Shown one piece after another: positions 56,890 to 64,000 of a stretch of DNA of 64,000 bases (positions within the stretch are counted from its first letter, which is position 1; every line of letters starts with the position of its first letter). The stretch is taken from assembly GCF_001277215.2 (NCBI RefSeq), contig NZ_CP013940.1, forward strand, positions 62,001-126,000. Direction: 5' to 3'. Origin of the DNA: Cronobacter malonaticus LMG 23826. GTDB lineage: Bacteria; Pseudomonadota; Gammaproteobacteria; Enterobacterales; Enterobacteriaceae. Below the pieces are notes generated by a model that saw only the letters and a list, made by a program, of their open reading frames with translations, made no database searches and was not told the DNA's origin. Made by a program: the position numbers and the translations under genes.

Positions 56890-57585
56890 ATGATCTATTT
56901 ACGCAAAGCACAAGACCGCGGCCACGCCAACCACGGCTGGCTGGATTCCTGGCACACCTTCTCGTTCGCTAACTATTACGACCCGAATTTCATGGGCTTT
57001 TCCGCCCTGCGGGTGATTAACGACGACGTGATCGACGCAGGCCAGGGGTTCGGTACTCACCCGCATAAAGACATGGAAATCCTGACCTACGTGCTGGAAG
57101 GCGCGGTGGAGCATCAGGACAGCATGGGCAACAAAGAGCAGGTGCCTGCCGGTGAGTTCCAGATAATGAGCGCCGGTACCGGCGTGCGCCACTCGGAGTA
57201 CAACCCGAGCGCCACCGAGCGTCTGCGCCTGTACCAGATCTGGATTATTCCATCTGAAAACGGCATTGAGCCGCGCTATGAGCAGCGCCGCTTCGACGCC
57301 GCCCAGGGCCGCCAGCTGGTACTGTCGCCGGATGCCCGCGACGGCTCGCTGAAAGTGCATCAGGATATGGAACTGTCGCGCTGGGCATTGCTGAATGGCG
57401 AAGACGGTGAGTATGCGCCTGCCGCTGGCCGCCGCGTCTGGATCCAGGTTGTGAAGGGCGATGTGACCATCAACGGCACCCGCGCGACCACCAGCGACGG
57501 CCTGGCCATCTGGGATGAAGCGACGCTTGCTATCCACGCCGACAGCGACAGCGAAATCCTGCTGTTCGATCTGCCGCCGGTCTGA
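56890..57585 (+). CDS. yhhW: Pirin-family protein YhhW (quercetin dioxygenase-type)
   Basis: A 231-residue bicupin, same length as E. coli YhhW. Metal ligands are in GTHPHKDMEILTY (His57, His59 region) and VEHQDSMG (His and Gln). E. coli YhhW has quercetin 2,3-dioxygenase activity in vitro; the natural role is unknown. AAGGGGG lies eight bases before the ATG. Single gene between two terminators. Confidence 0.94.
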   Translation: MIYLRKAQDRGHANHGWLDSWHTFSFANYYDPNFMGFSALRVINDDVIDAGQGFGTHPHKDMEILTYVLEGAVEHQDSMGNKEQVPAGEFQIMSAGTGVRHSEYNPSATERLRLYQIWIIPSENGIEPRYEQRRFDAAQGRQLVLSPDARDGSLKVHQDMELSRWALLNGEDGEYAPAAGRRVWIQVVKGDVTINGTRATTSDGLAIWDEATLAIHADSDSEILLFDLPPV

Positions 57586-57605
57586 TAAATCCTTAACCTC
57601 TCTCG

Positions 57606-57640
57606 CAACCTTCCTCTAAACAGGGGAAGGTTGTTGCGCG
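57606..57640 (+). terminator. Terminator after yhhW
   Basis: 9-bp perfect stem CAACCTTCC/GGAAGGTTG with a 10-nt loop, then TTG; weak T-run. Confidence 0.7.
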
Positions 57641-57689
57641 TCCGTGATAAACTGGTTATTACCCATGACCTTATCCCCCCTTCAGGACG

Positions 57690-58685
57690 ATGAAAAAGAG
57701 AAGACCGGTACTTCAGGATGTGGCCGATCGCGTCGGCGTGACCAAAATGACCATCAGCCGCTACCTGCGCAACCCCGAGCAAGTCTCGCTGGCGCTGCGC
57801 AGTAAAATCGCGGCGGCGCTGGATGAGCTTGGCTACATTCCCAACCGCGCGCCGGATATTCTCTCTAACGCGACCAGCCGCGCCATTGGCGTGCTGCTGC
57901 CTTCTCTGACCAACCAGGTGTTCGCCGAAGTCTTACGCGGTATCGAAAGCGTTATTGACGCGCACGGCTACCAGACCATGCTCGCCCACTACGGCTACAA
58001 GCCGGAGCTGGAAGAGGAGCGCCTGGAGTCGATGCTCTCCTGGAATATCGACGGCCTGATTTTAACCGAGCGCAACCACACGCCGCGCACTCTCAAGATG
58101 ATTGAAGTGGCGGGCATTCCGGTGGTGGAGCTGATGGACAGCGTCTCGCCGTGTCTGGATATCGCCGTGGGGTTTGATAACTTCGACGCCGCCCGCCAGA
58201 TGACGGCGGCCATCATCGCGCGCGGCCACCGCCACGTGGCGTATCTCGGCGCGCGCCTCGACGAGCGCACCATCATGAAACAGAAGGGCTACGAGCAGGC
58301 GATGCTTGACGCGGGCCTGACGCCTTATAGCGTGATGGTGGAGCACTCTTCGTCTTTCTCGACCGGCAGCGAACTGCTGCGCCAGGCACGCCGGGAGTAT
58401 CCGCAGCTCGACAGCATCTTTTGCACCAATGACGATCTGGCGATCGGCGCCGCGTTCGAGTGCCAGCGCCTGGGCCTGCGCATTCCTGAAGATATGGCGA
58501 TTGCCGGTTTTCACGGCCATGATATCGGCCAGGTGATGGAGCCGCAGCTCGCCAGCGTGCTTACGCCGCGCGAACGCATGGGACGCATCGGCGCGGAGCG
58601 ATTGCTGGCGCGCATTCGCGGCGAAACGGTCACTCCCCAAATGCTCGATCTCGGTTTTACGCTCTCGCCAGGCGGTTCGATTTAA
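57690..58685 (+). CDS. gntR: Gluconate utilisation repressor GntR (LacI family)
   Basis: A 331-residue LacI-family repressor, E. coli length. N-terminal helix-turn-helix with hinge: LQDVADRVGVTKMTISRYLRNPEQVS, then the periplasmic-binding-like sensor domain. It represses gntKU when gluconate is absent; the inducer is gluconate (known for E. coli). Two operator-like sites lie between it and gntK. It has AGGA upstream of the ATG. Confidence 0.96.
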   Translation: MKKRRPVLQDVADRVGVTKMTISRYLRNPEQVSLALRSKIAAALDELGYIPNRAPDILSNATSRAIGVLLPSLTNQVFAEVLRGIESVIDAHGYQTMLAHYGYKPELEEERLESMLSWNIDGLILTERNHTPRTLKMIEVAGIPVVELMDSVSPCLDIAVGFDNFDAARQMTAAIIARGHRHVAYLGARLDERTIMKQKGYEQAMLDAGLTPYSVMVEHSSSFSTGSELLRQARREYPQLDSIFCTNDDLAIGAAFECQRLGLRIPEDMAIAGFHGHDIGQVMEPQLASVLTPRERMGRIGAERLLARIRGETVTPQMLDLGFTLSPGGSI

Positions 58686-58700
58686 TCCCACAAATTTGAA

Positions 58701-58761
58701 CTGGCTCACACTTATTCATGCTGAGCGCCTGTGGAAATTGCTAATTTTCAGTGTGAGCCAG
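58701..58761 (+). promoter_or_regulatory. Long inverted repeat between gntR and gntK
   Basis: CTGGCTCACACT (58701-58712) and AGTGTGAGCCAG (58750-58761) are a perfect 12-bp inverted pair with a 37-nt loop. Both arms contain a CRP-like half-site (TGTGA/TCACA) but the spacing is far too long for one CRP site. It starts 16 bp after the gntR stop. Confidence 0.6.
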
Positions 58762-58764
58762 ACA

Positions 58765-58793
58765 ATGTTACCGTTAACAGTTACCCGTAACAT
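58765..58793. promoter_or_regulatory. Two overlapping GntR operators upstream of gntK
   Basis: ATGTTACCGTTAACAG (58765-58780) and AGTTACCCGTAACAT (58779-58793) both match the GntR palindrome ATGTTACCCGTAACAT, the second almost exactly. They share two bases and lie about 34-62 bp before the gntK ATG, over the expected promoter. Confidence 0.85.
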
Positions 58794-58826
58794 TATCCGT
58801 AATGCCTTTGCCAGGGGAGTACTGCA

Positions 58827-59354
58827 ATGAGCACGACCAATCATGATCACCATATTTATATCCTGATGGGCGTTTCCGGCAGCGGGAAATCCGTTGTCGC
58901 CAGCGAAGTCGCGCATCGTCTGAAAGCCGCGTTTCTCGATGGCGACTTTCTGCATCCGCGCCGCAACATTATGAAAATGGCGGCGGGCGATCCGCTTAAC
59001 GATGACGACCGCACGCCGTGGTTGCAGGCGCTCAACGACGCCGCTTTCGCCATGCAGCGCACCAATAAAGTGTCGCTCATCGTCTGCTCCGCGCTGAAAA
59101 AACGCTATCGCGACATTCTGCGTAGCGGCAATCCGAACCTCTCTTTCATCTGGCTGAAAGGTGATTTCGAAGTGATCGAAAGCCGCCTGCGCGCGCGCAA
59201 AGGGCACTTCTTCAAGCCGCAAATGCTGGTCACCCAGTTCGAGGCGCTGGAAGCCCCGCAGGAAGACGAAAAAGATGTGCTGATTGTGGATATCAACCCG
59301 TCGCTCGACGACGTTATCGACAGCACGATCGCGCTTATCAACAAAGGCGAGTAA
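58827..59354 (+). CDS. gntK: Gluconokinase GntK (thermoresistant)
   Basis: A 175-residue kinase that makes 6-phosphogluconate from gluconate and ATP. P-loop MGVSGSGKSVVA near residue 11, then FLDGDFLHPRRNIMKMAAGDPLNDDDRTPWL, the substrate-binding segment of gluconokinases. Length as in E. coli. gntU starts 3 bp after the stop, so they are one operon under GntR control. Confidence 0.96.
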   Translation: MSTTNHDHHIYILMGVSGSGKSVVASEVAHRLKAAFLDGDFLHPRRNIMKMAAGDPLNDDDRTPWLQALNDAAFAMQRTNKVSLIVCSALKKRYRDILRSGNPNLSFIWLKGDFEVIESRLRARKGHFFKPQMLVTQFEALEAPQEDEKDVLIVDINPSLDDVIDSTIALINKGE

Positions 59355-59357
59355 GTC

Positions 59358-60698
59358 GTGAATACATTAACCCTCGTTTTAACGGCAGTAGGGTCCGTTC
59401 TGCTTCTGCTGTTCCTGGTGATGAAGGCGCGCATGCACGCCTTTGTCGCGCTGATGGTGGTTTCCATCGGGGCCGGGCTTTTTTCCGGCATGCCGCTCGA
59501 TAAAATCGCGTCCACGATGGAAAAAGGCATGGGCGGCACGCTCGGCTTTCTGGCCGTGGTGGTGGCGCTGGGTGCTATGTTTGGCAAAATTCTGCATGAA
59601 ACCGGCGCGGTCGATCAGATTGCGGTCAAAATGCTGAAATCCTTCGGCCACAGCCGCGCGCATTACGCCATTGGTCTGGCGGGCCTGATTTGCGCGCTGC
59701 CGCTGTTTTTCGAAGTGGCAATTGTGCTCTTGATTAGCGTCGCGTTCTCTATGGCGCGCCACACCGGCACCAACCTTGTGAAGCTTGTGATCCCGCTGTT
59801 TGCAGGCGTCGCAGCCGCCGCGGCGTTTCTGTTGCCGGGGCCTGCGCCGATGCTGCTCGCCTCGCAGATGCACGCCGATTTTGGCTGGATGATTTTAATC
59901 GGCCTGTGCGCGGCTATCCCCGGCATGCTGGTGGCGGGGCCGCTTTTCGGTAATTTCATCAGCCGTTATGTCGAGCTGCACATCCCTGACGACATCAGCG
60001 AGCCGCACCTCGGCGAAGGCAAACTGCCGTCCTTCGGCTTCAGCCTTTCGCTGATTCTGCTGCCGCTGGTGCTGGTGGGCCTGAAAACCATCGCTGCGCG
60101 TTTTACCGAGCCAGGCTCGACGCTCTATGAATGGCTGCAGTTTATCGGCCATCCGTTTACCGCGATTCTGGTCGCCTGTCTGGTGGCGATTTATGGCCTG
60201 GCGCGTCGTCAGGGCATGGAAAAAGAGAAAGTCATGGCGATCTGCGGCCAGGCGCTGCAACCGGCGGGCATTATTCTGCTGGTGATTGGCGCAGGCGGCG
60301 TGTTCAAACAGGTGCTGGTGGATTCCGGCGTTGGCCCGGCGCTTGGCGGCGCGCTGACCGGCATGGGCCTGCCGATTGCGCTGACCTGCTTTGTGCTGGC
60401 CGCCGCGGTGCGCATTATTCAGGGCTCCGCGACCGTCGCCTGTCTGACGGCGGTAGGCCTGGTGATGCCGGTTATCGAACAACTACACTTCTCCGGCGCG
60501 CAGCTTGCCGCGCTGTCGATCTGCATCGCAGGCGGCTCGATTGTGGTAAGCCACGTCAACGACGCCGGCTTCTGGCTGTTCGGTAAGTTCACCGGCGCCA
60601 CCGAAGCGCAAACGCTAAAAACCTGGACGATGATGGAAACGCTGCTCGGCACCACCGGCGCGATTGTCGGAATGATTGCGTTTACGCTGCTTTCTTAA
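59358..60698 (+). CDS. gntU: Low-affinity gluconate permease GntU
   Basis: A 446-residue gluconate:proton symporter with about 12 helices (GntP family), the E. coli length. LGFLAVVVALGAMFGKILHETGAVDQIA and IQGSATVACLTAVGLVMPV, and SIVVSHVNDAGFWLFGKF are family hallmarks. The start is a GTG at 59358. Cotranscribed with gntK; a strong terminator follows. Confidence 0.95.
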   Translation: MNTLTLVLTAVGSVLLLLFLVMKARMHAFVALMVVSIGAGLFSGMPLDKIASTMEKGMGGTLGFLAVVVALGAMFGKILHETGAVDQIAVKMLKSFGHSRAHYAIGLAGLICALPLFFEVAIVLLISVAFSMARHTGTNLVKLVIPLFAGVAAAAAFLLPGPAPMLLASQMHADFGWMILIGLCAAIPGMLVAGPLFGNFISRYVELHIPDDISEPHLGEGKLPSFGFSLSLILLPLVLVGLKTIAARFTEPGSTLYEWLQFIGHPFTAILVACLVAIYGLARRQGMEKEKVMAICGQALQPAGIILLVIGAGGVFKQVLVDSGVGPALGGALTGMGLPIALTCFVLAAAVRIIQGSATVACLTAVGLVMPVIEQLHFSGAQLAALSICIAGGSIVVSHVNDAGFWLFGKFTGATEAQTLKTWTMMETLLGTTGAIVGMIAFTLLS

Positions 60699-60712
60699 TT
60701 TACTGCTGATGC

Positions 60713-60747
60713 AAAAAACCGCCGGATCGACCCGGCGGTTTTTTTAT
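60713..60747. terminator. Terminator after gntU
   Basis: AAAAAACCGCCGG/CCCGGCGGTTTTTTT, strong stem with symmetrical A and T tracts; serves gntU and perhaps the converging small membrane gene. Confidence 0.93.
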
Positions 60748-60781
60748 TGCAGATATCTCTGCCTGCCATGCGTGAATATCT

Positions 60782-61075
60782 TTATCGCAAAACGTAAATC
60801 ACAATAGCTAAAGCGGCACAAAAGACAGACAGCGTTTTCCACGTTTTGCTTTTTTCAAAAATGAAGGCAATGACCTGCGTTAACAGTGCAAAAACGAACG
60901 CCAGAAAGGACACCACGCCGCGGTCACCAGAACCGTTATCAACCGGGAGCATGTCAGGTGAGAGCGATGGATCCATTTCGCTCATCCATGAGTATTTGTC
61001 CACGGTGACGATCAATAACGTGGCGATGCCTGATATATAAAGTACGAGCAATAAAATCCTGTAAAAATATTTCAT
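60782..61075 (-). CDS. Small three-helix membrane protein, candidate immunity protein
   Basis: A 97-residue protein with predicted helices at about 5-24, 55-74 and 80-96 and a polar, acidic loop (DKYSWMSEMDPSLSPDMLPVDNGSGD) between the first two, probably outside the cytoplasm. I do not recognise a family. It begins one base after the stop of the lysozyme-like gene, so they are cotranscribed. An immunity protein against that enzyme in the periplasm is the favoured reading; a holin-like protein is an alternative. The coding sequence is richer in A/T than neighbouring core genes. Confidence 0.6.
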   Translation of the reverse strand: MKYFYRILLLVLYISGIATLLIVTVDKYSWMSEMDPSLSPDMLPVDNGSGDRGVVSFLAFVFALLTQVIAFIFEKSKTWKTLSVFCAALAIVIYVLR

Positions 61076-61076
61076 A

Positions 61077-61748
61077 CTAATCCCATATCAGCCAGTGAAA
61101 ACGCTGCCAGTTTTTTAGAATAAAATCGCCGTATCTTGTGTTTCTTTTTATCTCATCCAGTGTAGGCACGACGCCTCTATTATACCGTGTACCTACAATT
61201 CTTATACCTTCCTTTTTTAAGGTTTGCGTAAATTTATCATAATCAGCTAACTGCCGAAGGTGCCTGGCAACCAGGTTGATATTATAGGCATCTTTTTCAA
61301 GGCAGTTTGACAACTGGCGCCACTGTGTCGTGCTCATGGTTGAAGAGTCTATAGCCATTGTTTTCGCCGCAGTACGCAGTTGTATGCTTACGAATCCAAA
61401 TGAAGTTTTCTCCGGTGGGCTGGTGGTGGTTAGATATCTGTCAAAAATGTCAGGCCCACTCCAGTCAAAGGTTCTTACTTCGAAGGCCACTCTATCTATA
61501 AAATTAGGATCTCCGCCTACTTCAATCCAACATACGCCAGCCAGGAACTCCGCAGGCAAATGATACTGCGTTGCAGACATTCTTATAATTATTTTATTAT
61601 GAATAACCCATGAGTCTTTAAATTTCTGTATGTATCTTATGCCACCACCAAATTTTGCTGGTAATAACTTCCATTTAAAAATGTCTGTCACTCCCCATGA
61701 AGGTGATTTGGACATTGAGGCACATGCAGCAAGGTTTCTTTCATCCAT
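61077..61748 (-). CDS. Lysozyme/lytic transglycosylase-like protein, candidate antibacterial effector
   Basis: A 223-residue protein without signal peptide. Its C-terminal two thirds follow the lysozyme/SLT fold pattern: catalytic-Glu candidate Glu76 in AGVCWIEVGGDPNF, then SFGFVSIQLRTAA (116-128), NINLVARHLRQLADY (156-170) and GTRYNRG (186-192), ending YGDFILKNW. I know no exact name. Lack of export signal plus a partner membrane gene fits a type VI secretion effector that cuts peptidoglycan. Codon and base use are AT-rich compared with gntU and yhgN on each side, which suggests transfer. An endolysin remnant is the main alternative. Confidence 0.6.
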   Translation of the reverse strand: MDERNLAACASMSKSPSWGVTDIFKWKLLPAKFGGGIRYIQKFKDSWVIHNKIIIRMSATQYHLPAEFLAGVCWIEVGGDPNFIDRVAFEVRTFDWSGPDIFDRYLTTTSPPEKTSFGFVSIQLRTAAKTMAIDSSTMSTTQWRQLSNCLEKDAYNINLVARHLRQLADYDKFTQTLKKEGIRIVGTRYNRGVVPTLDEIKRNTRYGDFILKNWQRFHWLIWD

Positions 61749-61935
61749 TTAATAATCCCTTTAAATGAATATAGTTTTACCGATGCCTATTGCAGTTGCT
61801 ATAAACCGGCACGTGAAAAATAACAAACAACATGCTTTTAAAAAGAGGCGTAGCTCAGGTTTTGGGTGCTATTAATAGAGGGTTAGTCGAGATTAATACT
61901 CGGTAGATGGTCGTCTGGCGTAAGCTGTTAAACGT
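61749..61935. other. Gene-free AT-rich stretch upstream of the effector-like gene
   Basis: 187 bp with no coding frame. It probably carries the promoter of the effector-like pair on the minus strand. I see no att-like direct repeats flanking the insertion. Confidence 0.45.
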
Positions 61936-61966
61936 CAAAAAGGGCTTCCCGTCGGAAGCCCTTATT
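61936..61966. terminator. Terminator after yhgN
   Basis: AAGGGCTTCC/GGAAGCCCTT stem with a 4-nt loop. On the minus strand it is followed by TTTTTGACG, right after yhgN. Confidence 0.88.
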
Positions 61967-61968
61967 TC

Positions 61969-62562
61969 TTATCCCTTCATCCACGCCCGGATGCCGTCGA
62001 GGAACATCTGGGTGGCGAGCATCACCAGCACCAGCCCCATCAGGCGCTCCAGCGCGTTGACGCCTTTCTCGCCGAGCAGCCGTAAGAAGAGCGAAGACTG
62101 CAACAGGATGACAAACGTGCCGCCCCAGGCGAGCAGCAGCGCGATGACTAAATGCCCCATCTGGTTCGGGTACTGGTGCGACAGCAGCATCAGCGTGGCG
62201 AGCAGCGTCGGGCCTGCGACCAGCGGGATCGCCAGCGGCACGATAAACGGCTCTTCACCGGCAGGAAGACCTGTGCTGTTGCCTTCGTGGCTCGGGAATA
62301 TCATCTTGATGGCGATAAGGAACAGAATAATGCCGCCGGAGATAGAGACGGTTTCGGCGCGCAGATTCAGGAACGCCAGAATCTTCTCGCCCGCGAACAG
62401 GAAGATAAGCATCAGCAGCAGCGCGATAAACAGCTCGCGCACCATAATCGCCCGACGGCGTTTCGGCTCGGTATGCTTGAGCACCGACATAAAAATCGGC
62501 AGGTTGCCCAGCGGATCCATAATCAGGATCAGCAGGACGGCGGCGGAGAGAATGTCATTCAT
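61969..62562 (-). CDS. yhgN: MarC-family inner membrane protein YhgN
   Basis: A 197-residue, six-helix protein, same length as E. coli YhgN. Signatures: LLILIMDPLGNLPIFMSVLKH at the N-terminus and VPLAIPLVAGPTLLATLM. MarC family; no transport substrate is established. It is divergent from asd, as in E. coli. Confidence 0.94.
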   Translation of the reverse strand: MNDILSAAVLLILIMDPLGNLPIFMSVLKHTEPKRRRAIMVRELFIALLLMLIFLFAGEKILAFLNLRAETVSISGGIILFLIAIKMIFPSHEGNSTGLPAGEEPFIVPLAIPLVAGPTLLATLMLLSHQYPNQMGHLVIALLLAWGGTFVILLQSSLFLRLLGEKGVNALERLMGLVLVMLATQMFLDGIRAWMKG

Positions 62563-62730
62563 AAAAGCGTCCTGATAACGGTAAACGTGACGCCTGATTA
62601 GCTCTGTTTCTGATGTTCAGGCGATCATTGATTAATTTCACTTGCCACTTTAGCTGCATTTTGTATGGTGAAAGTATCTCCGGGGTTCTCCCGGCACGCA
62701 CACAAAGCACATCTCGCAGGAACACGGGTT

Positions 62731-63834
62731 ATGAAAAATGTTGGTTTTATCGGCTGGCGCGGTATGGTCGGCTCTGTACTCATGCAACGCATGGTGGAAG
62801 AGCGCGATTTTGACGCCATTCGTCCTGTCTTTTTCTCTACTTCCCAGCTTGGCCAGCCCGCGCCCACCTTTGGCGCGCAGGGCGGCGGCACGCTTCAGGA
62901 TGCTTACAATCTGGAAGCGCTGAAGGCGCTGGACATTATCGTGACCTGCCAGGGCGGCGATTATACCAACGAAATCTATCCAAAGCTCCGTGAAAGCGGC
63001 TGGCAGGGCTACTGGATTGACGCAGCCTCTTCGCTGCGCATGAAAGATGACGCCATTATTATCCTCGACCCGGTGAACCAGCATGTGATCACCGACGGGC
63101 TGAATAAAGGCGTGAAAACCTTTGTCGGCGGCAACTGCACCGTCAGCCTGATGCTGATGTCGCTGGGCGGCCTGTTTGCGGAAAATCTGGTGGAGTGGGC
63201 GTCGGTCGCCACATACCAGGCGGCGTCCGGCGGCGGCGCGCGCCATATGCGCGAACTGCTGACCCAGATGGGCCTGCTGCAACAGCATGTGGCGGCGGAA
63301 CTCGCCGACCCGGCTTCCGCCATTCTGGATATCGAGCGCAAAGTCACGGCGCTTACCCGCAGCGGCGAGCTGCCGGTAGATAACTTCGGCGTACCGCTGG
63401 CGGGCGGGCTTATCCCGTGGATAGACAAACAGCTCGATAACGGCCAGAGCCGTGAAGAGTGGAAAGGCCAGGCGGAGACCAACAAAATCCTCGGCACGTC
63501 ATCAACCATTCCTGTCGACGGCCTATGCGTGCGTATCGGCGCGCTGCGCTGCCACAGCCAGGCGTTTACGCTGAAGCTGAAAAAAGATGTCTCGATTGCC
63601 ACCATTGAATCCCTGCTGGCGGGCCATAACGACTGGGTGAAAGTGGTGCCAAACGACCGCGACATCACCGTGCGTGAATTAACGCCAGCGGCGGTCACCG
63701 GCACGCTCAGCACGCCGGTCGGACGCCTGCGCAAGCTCAACATGGGGCCGGAGTATCTCTCGGCGTTTACCGTCGGCGACCAGCTTCTCTGGGGCGCTGC
63801 CGAGCCGCTGCGGCGTATGCTGCGTCAGCTGGCA
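62731..63834 (+). CDS. asd: Aspartate-semialdehyde dehydrogenase
   Basis: A 368-residue NADPH enzyme that reduces aspartyl phosphate to aspartate semialdehyde, the branch point to lysine/DAP, methionine and threonine. [21 protein letters not shown] holds the NADP loop; the catalytic Cys is in [11 protein letters not shown] (about residue 136), with the substrate Arg/His in the C-terminal half ([14 protein letters not shown]). The ATG at 62731 with AGGAA upstream gives the E. coli start; the frame is open 22 codons further. TAA at 63835-63837. Confidence 0.97.
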
Positions 63835-63845
63835 TAAACAACATT

Positions 63846-63875
63846 AAAAAAGAGCGCTTCGGCGCTCTTTTTTTA
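63846..63875 (+). terminator. Terminator after asd
   Basis: GAGCGC/GCGCTC stem with a TTCG tetraloop and a seven-T run. Confidence 0.93.
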
Positions 63876-64000
63876 CGTCCGTCACTAAAGAAAAGACGAA
63901 TGTTTCATATTTTCTGAGGGGGAACAGAATCCCCTGGCTATGCTTAGCATAAGACGAGTCTTACTCGTCATACTTCCAGGTGGAACGGCACAGCCGCAGG
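63876..64000. other. Gene-free right edge
   Basis: 125 bp. Two small hairpins: AGGGG...CCCCT (about 63918-63936) and GACGAGT/ACTCGTC with a 3-nt loop (63953-63969). In E. coli glgB follows asd; no glgB start is visible yet. Confidence 0.5.

Noticed and set aside
60782..61748. Phage lysis cassette remnant
   Set aside because: Not excluded, but enzyme before membrane gene, one-base spacing, and no other phage genes, integrase or att repeats make an effector/immunity pair more likely.
1..64000. tRNA or rRNA genes, IS elements, integrases
   Set aside because: I found no cloverleaf or GTTCRA-type T-loop with a matching acceptor stem, no transposase or integrase frame, and no rRNA sequence in the window.

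Overview
This window is chromosomal DNA of a GC-rich member of the Enterobacteriaceae. Gene order and protein similarity to the Escherichia coli yhjD-gor-pitA-zntA-ftsYEX-rpoH-liv-ugp-ggt-gnt-asd region are near complete, read in the reverse orientation. The inserted accessory genes suggest a Cronobacter/Enterobacter-type genome, but the genus is inference. All similarities were recognised by eye and from memory, not by database search.

Layout. 1-5.5 kb: end of yhjD, yhjC, a divergent short-chain dehydrogenase, a periplasmic OB-fold protein, an acetyltransferase and a HEPN-like membrane protein. 5.5-15.6 kb: gor, rlmJ, prlC (with a heat-shock promoter), rsmJ, a broken RelE/ParE toxin with its intact antitoxin, uspA, uspB, pitA, yhiN. 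15.6-19.3 kb: a non-E. coli block holding a GT20 protein with a degenerate donor site, a PuuA-like glutamine synthetase and an NlpC/P60 hydrolase. 19.3-23.5 kb: yhhT, yhhS, dcrB, yhhQ, tusA. 23.6-26.5 kb: a TRAP transporter inserted between tusA and zntA. 26.7-35.9 kb: zntA with its ZntR operator, yhhN, yhhM, yhhL, rsmD, ftsY-ftsE-ftsX, rpoH. 35.9-40.4 kb: an inserted GABA-type block (MocR regulator, PuuE-like aminotransferase, amino-acid permease). 40.6-46.9 kb: branched-chain amino-acid uptake (livJ, panM, a deleted livK, livHMGF). 47-52.4 kb: ugpBAECQ behind tandem Pho boxes. 52.4-60.7 kb: yhhA, ggt, yhhY, ryhB, yhhX, yhhW, gntR, gntK, gntU. 60.8-61.7 kb: an AT-rich two-gene insertion that looks like a peptidoglycan-cleaving effector plus a small membrane immunity protein. 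62-63.8 kb: yhgN and asd.

Functional themes. The liv and ugp genes are nutrient-scavenging ABC systems. ftsYEX-rpoH is the conserved division/secretion/heat-shock block. gntRKU takes up and phosphorylates gluconate. Zinc export, glutathione reduction and RyhB cover metal and redox stress.

The most unusual parts are the intergenic repeats and the insertions. About 20 copies of a short palindrome (GGCGGGTGCGC...TTACCCGCC) sit after genes. Several form tandem arrays of 61, 87 or about 92 bp, and two of these units carry the 3' end of the upstream gene. There is also one ERIC element with a duplicated end. The best candidates for something undescribed are the effector/immunity-like pair at 60.8-61.7 kb and the GS/GT20-like operon at 15.6-18.4 kb.
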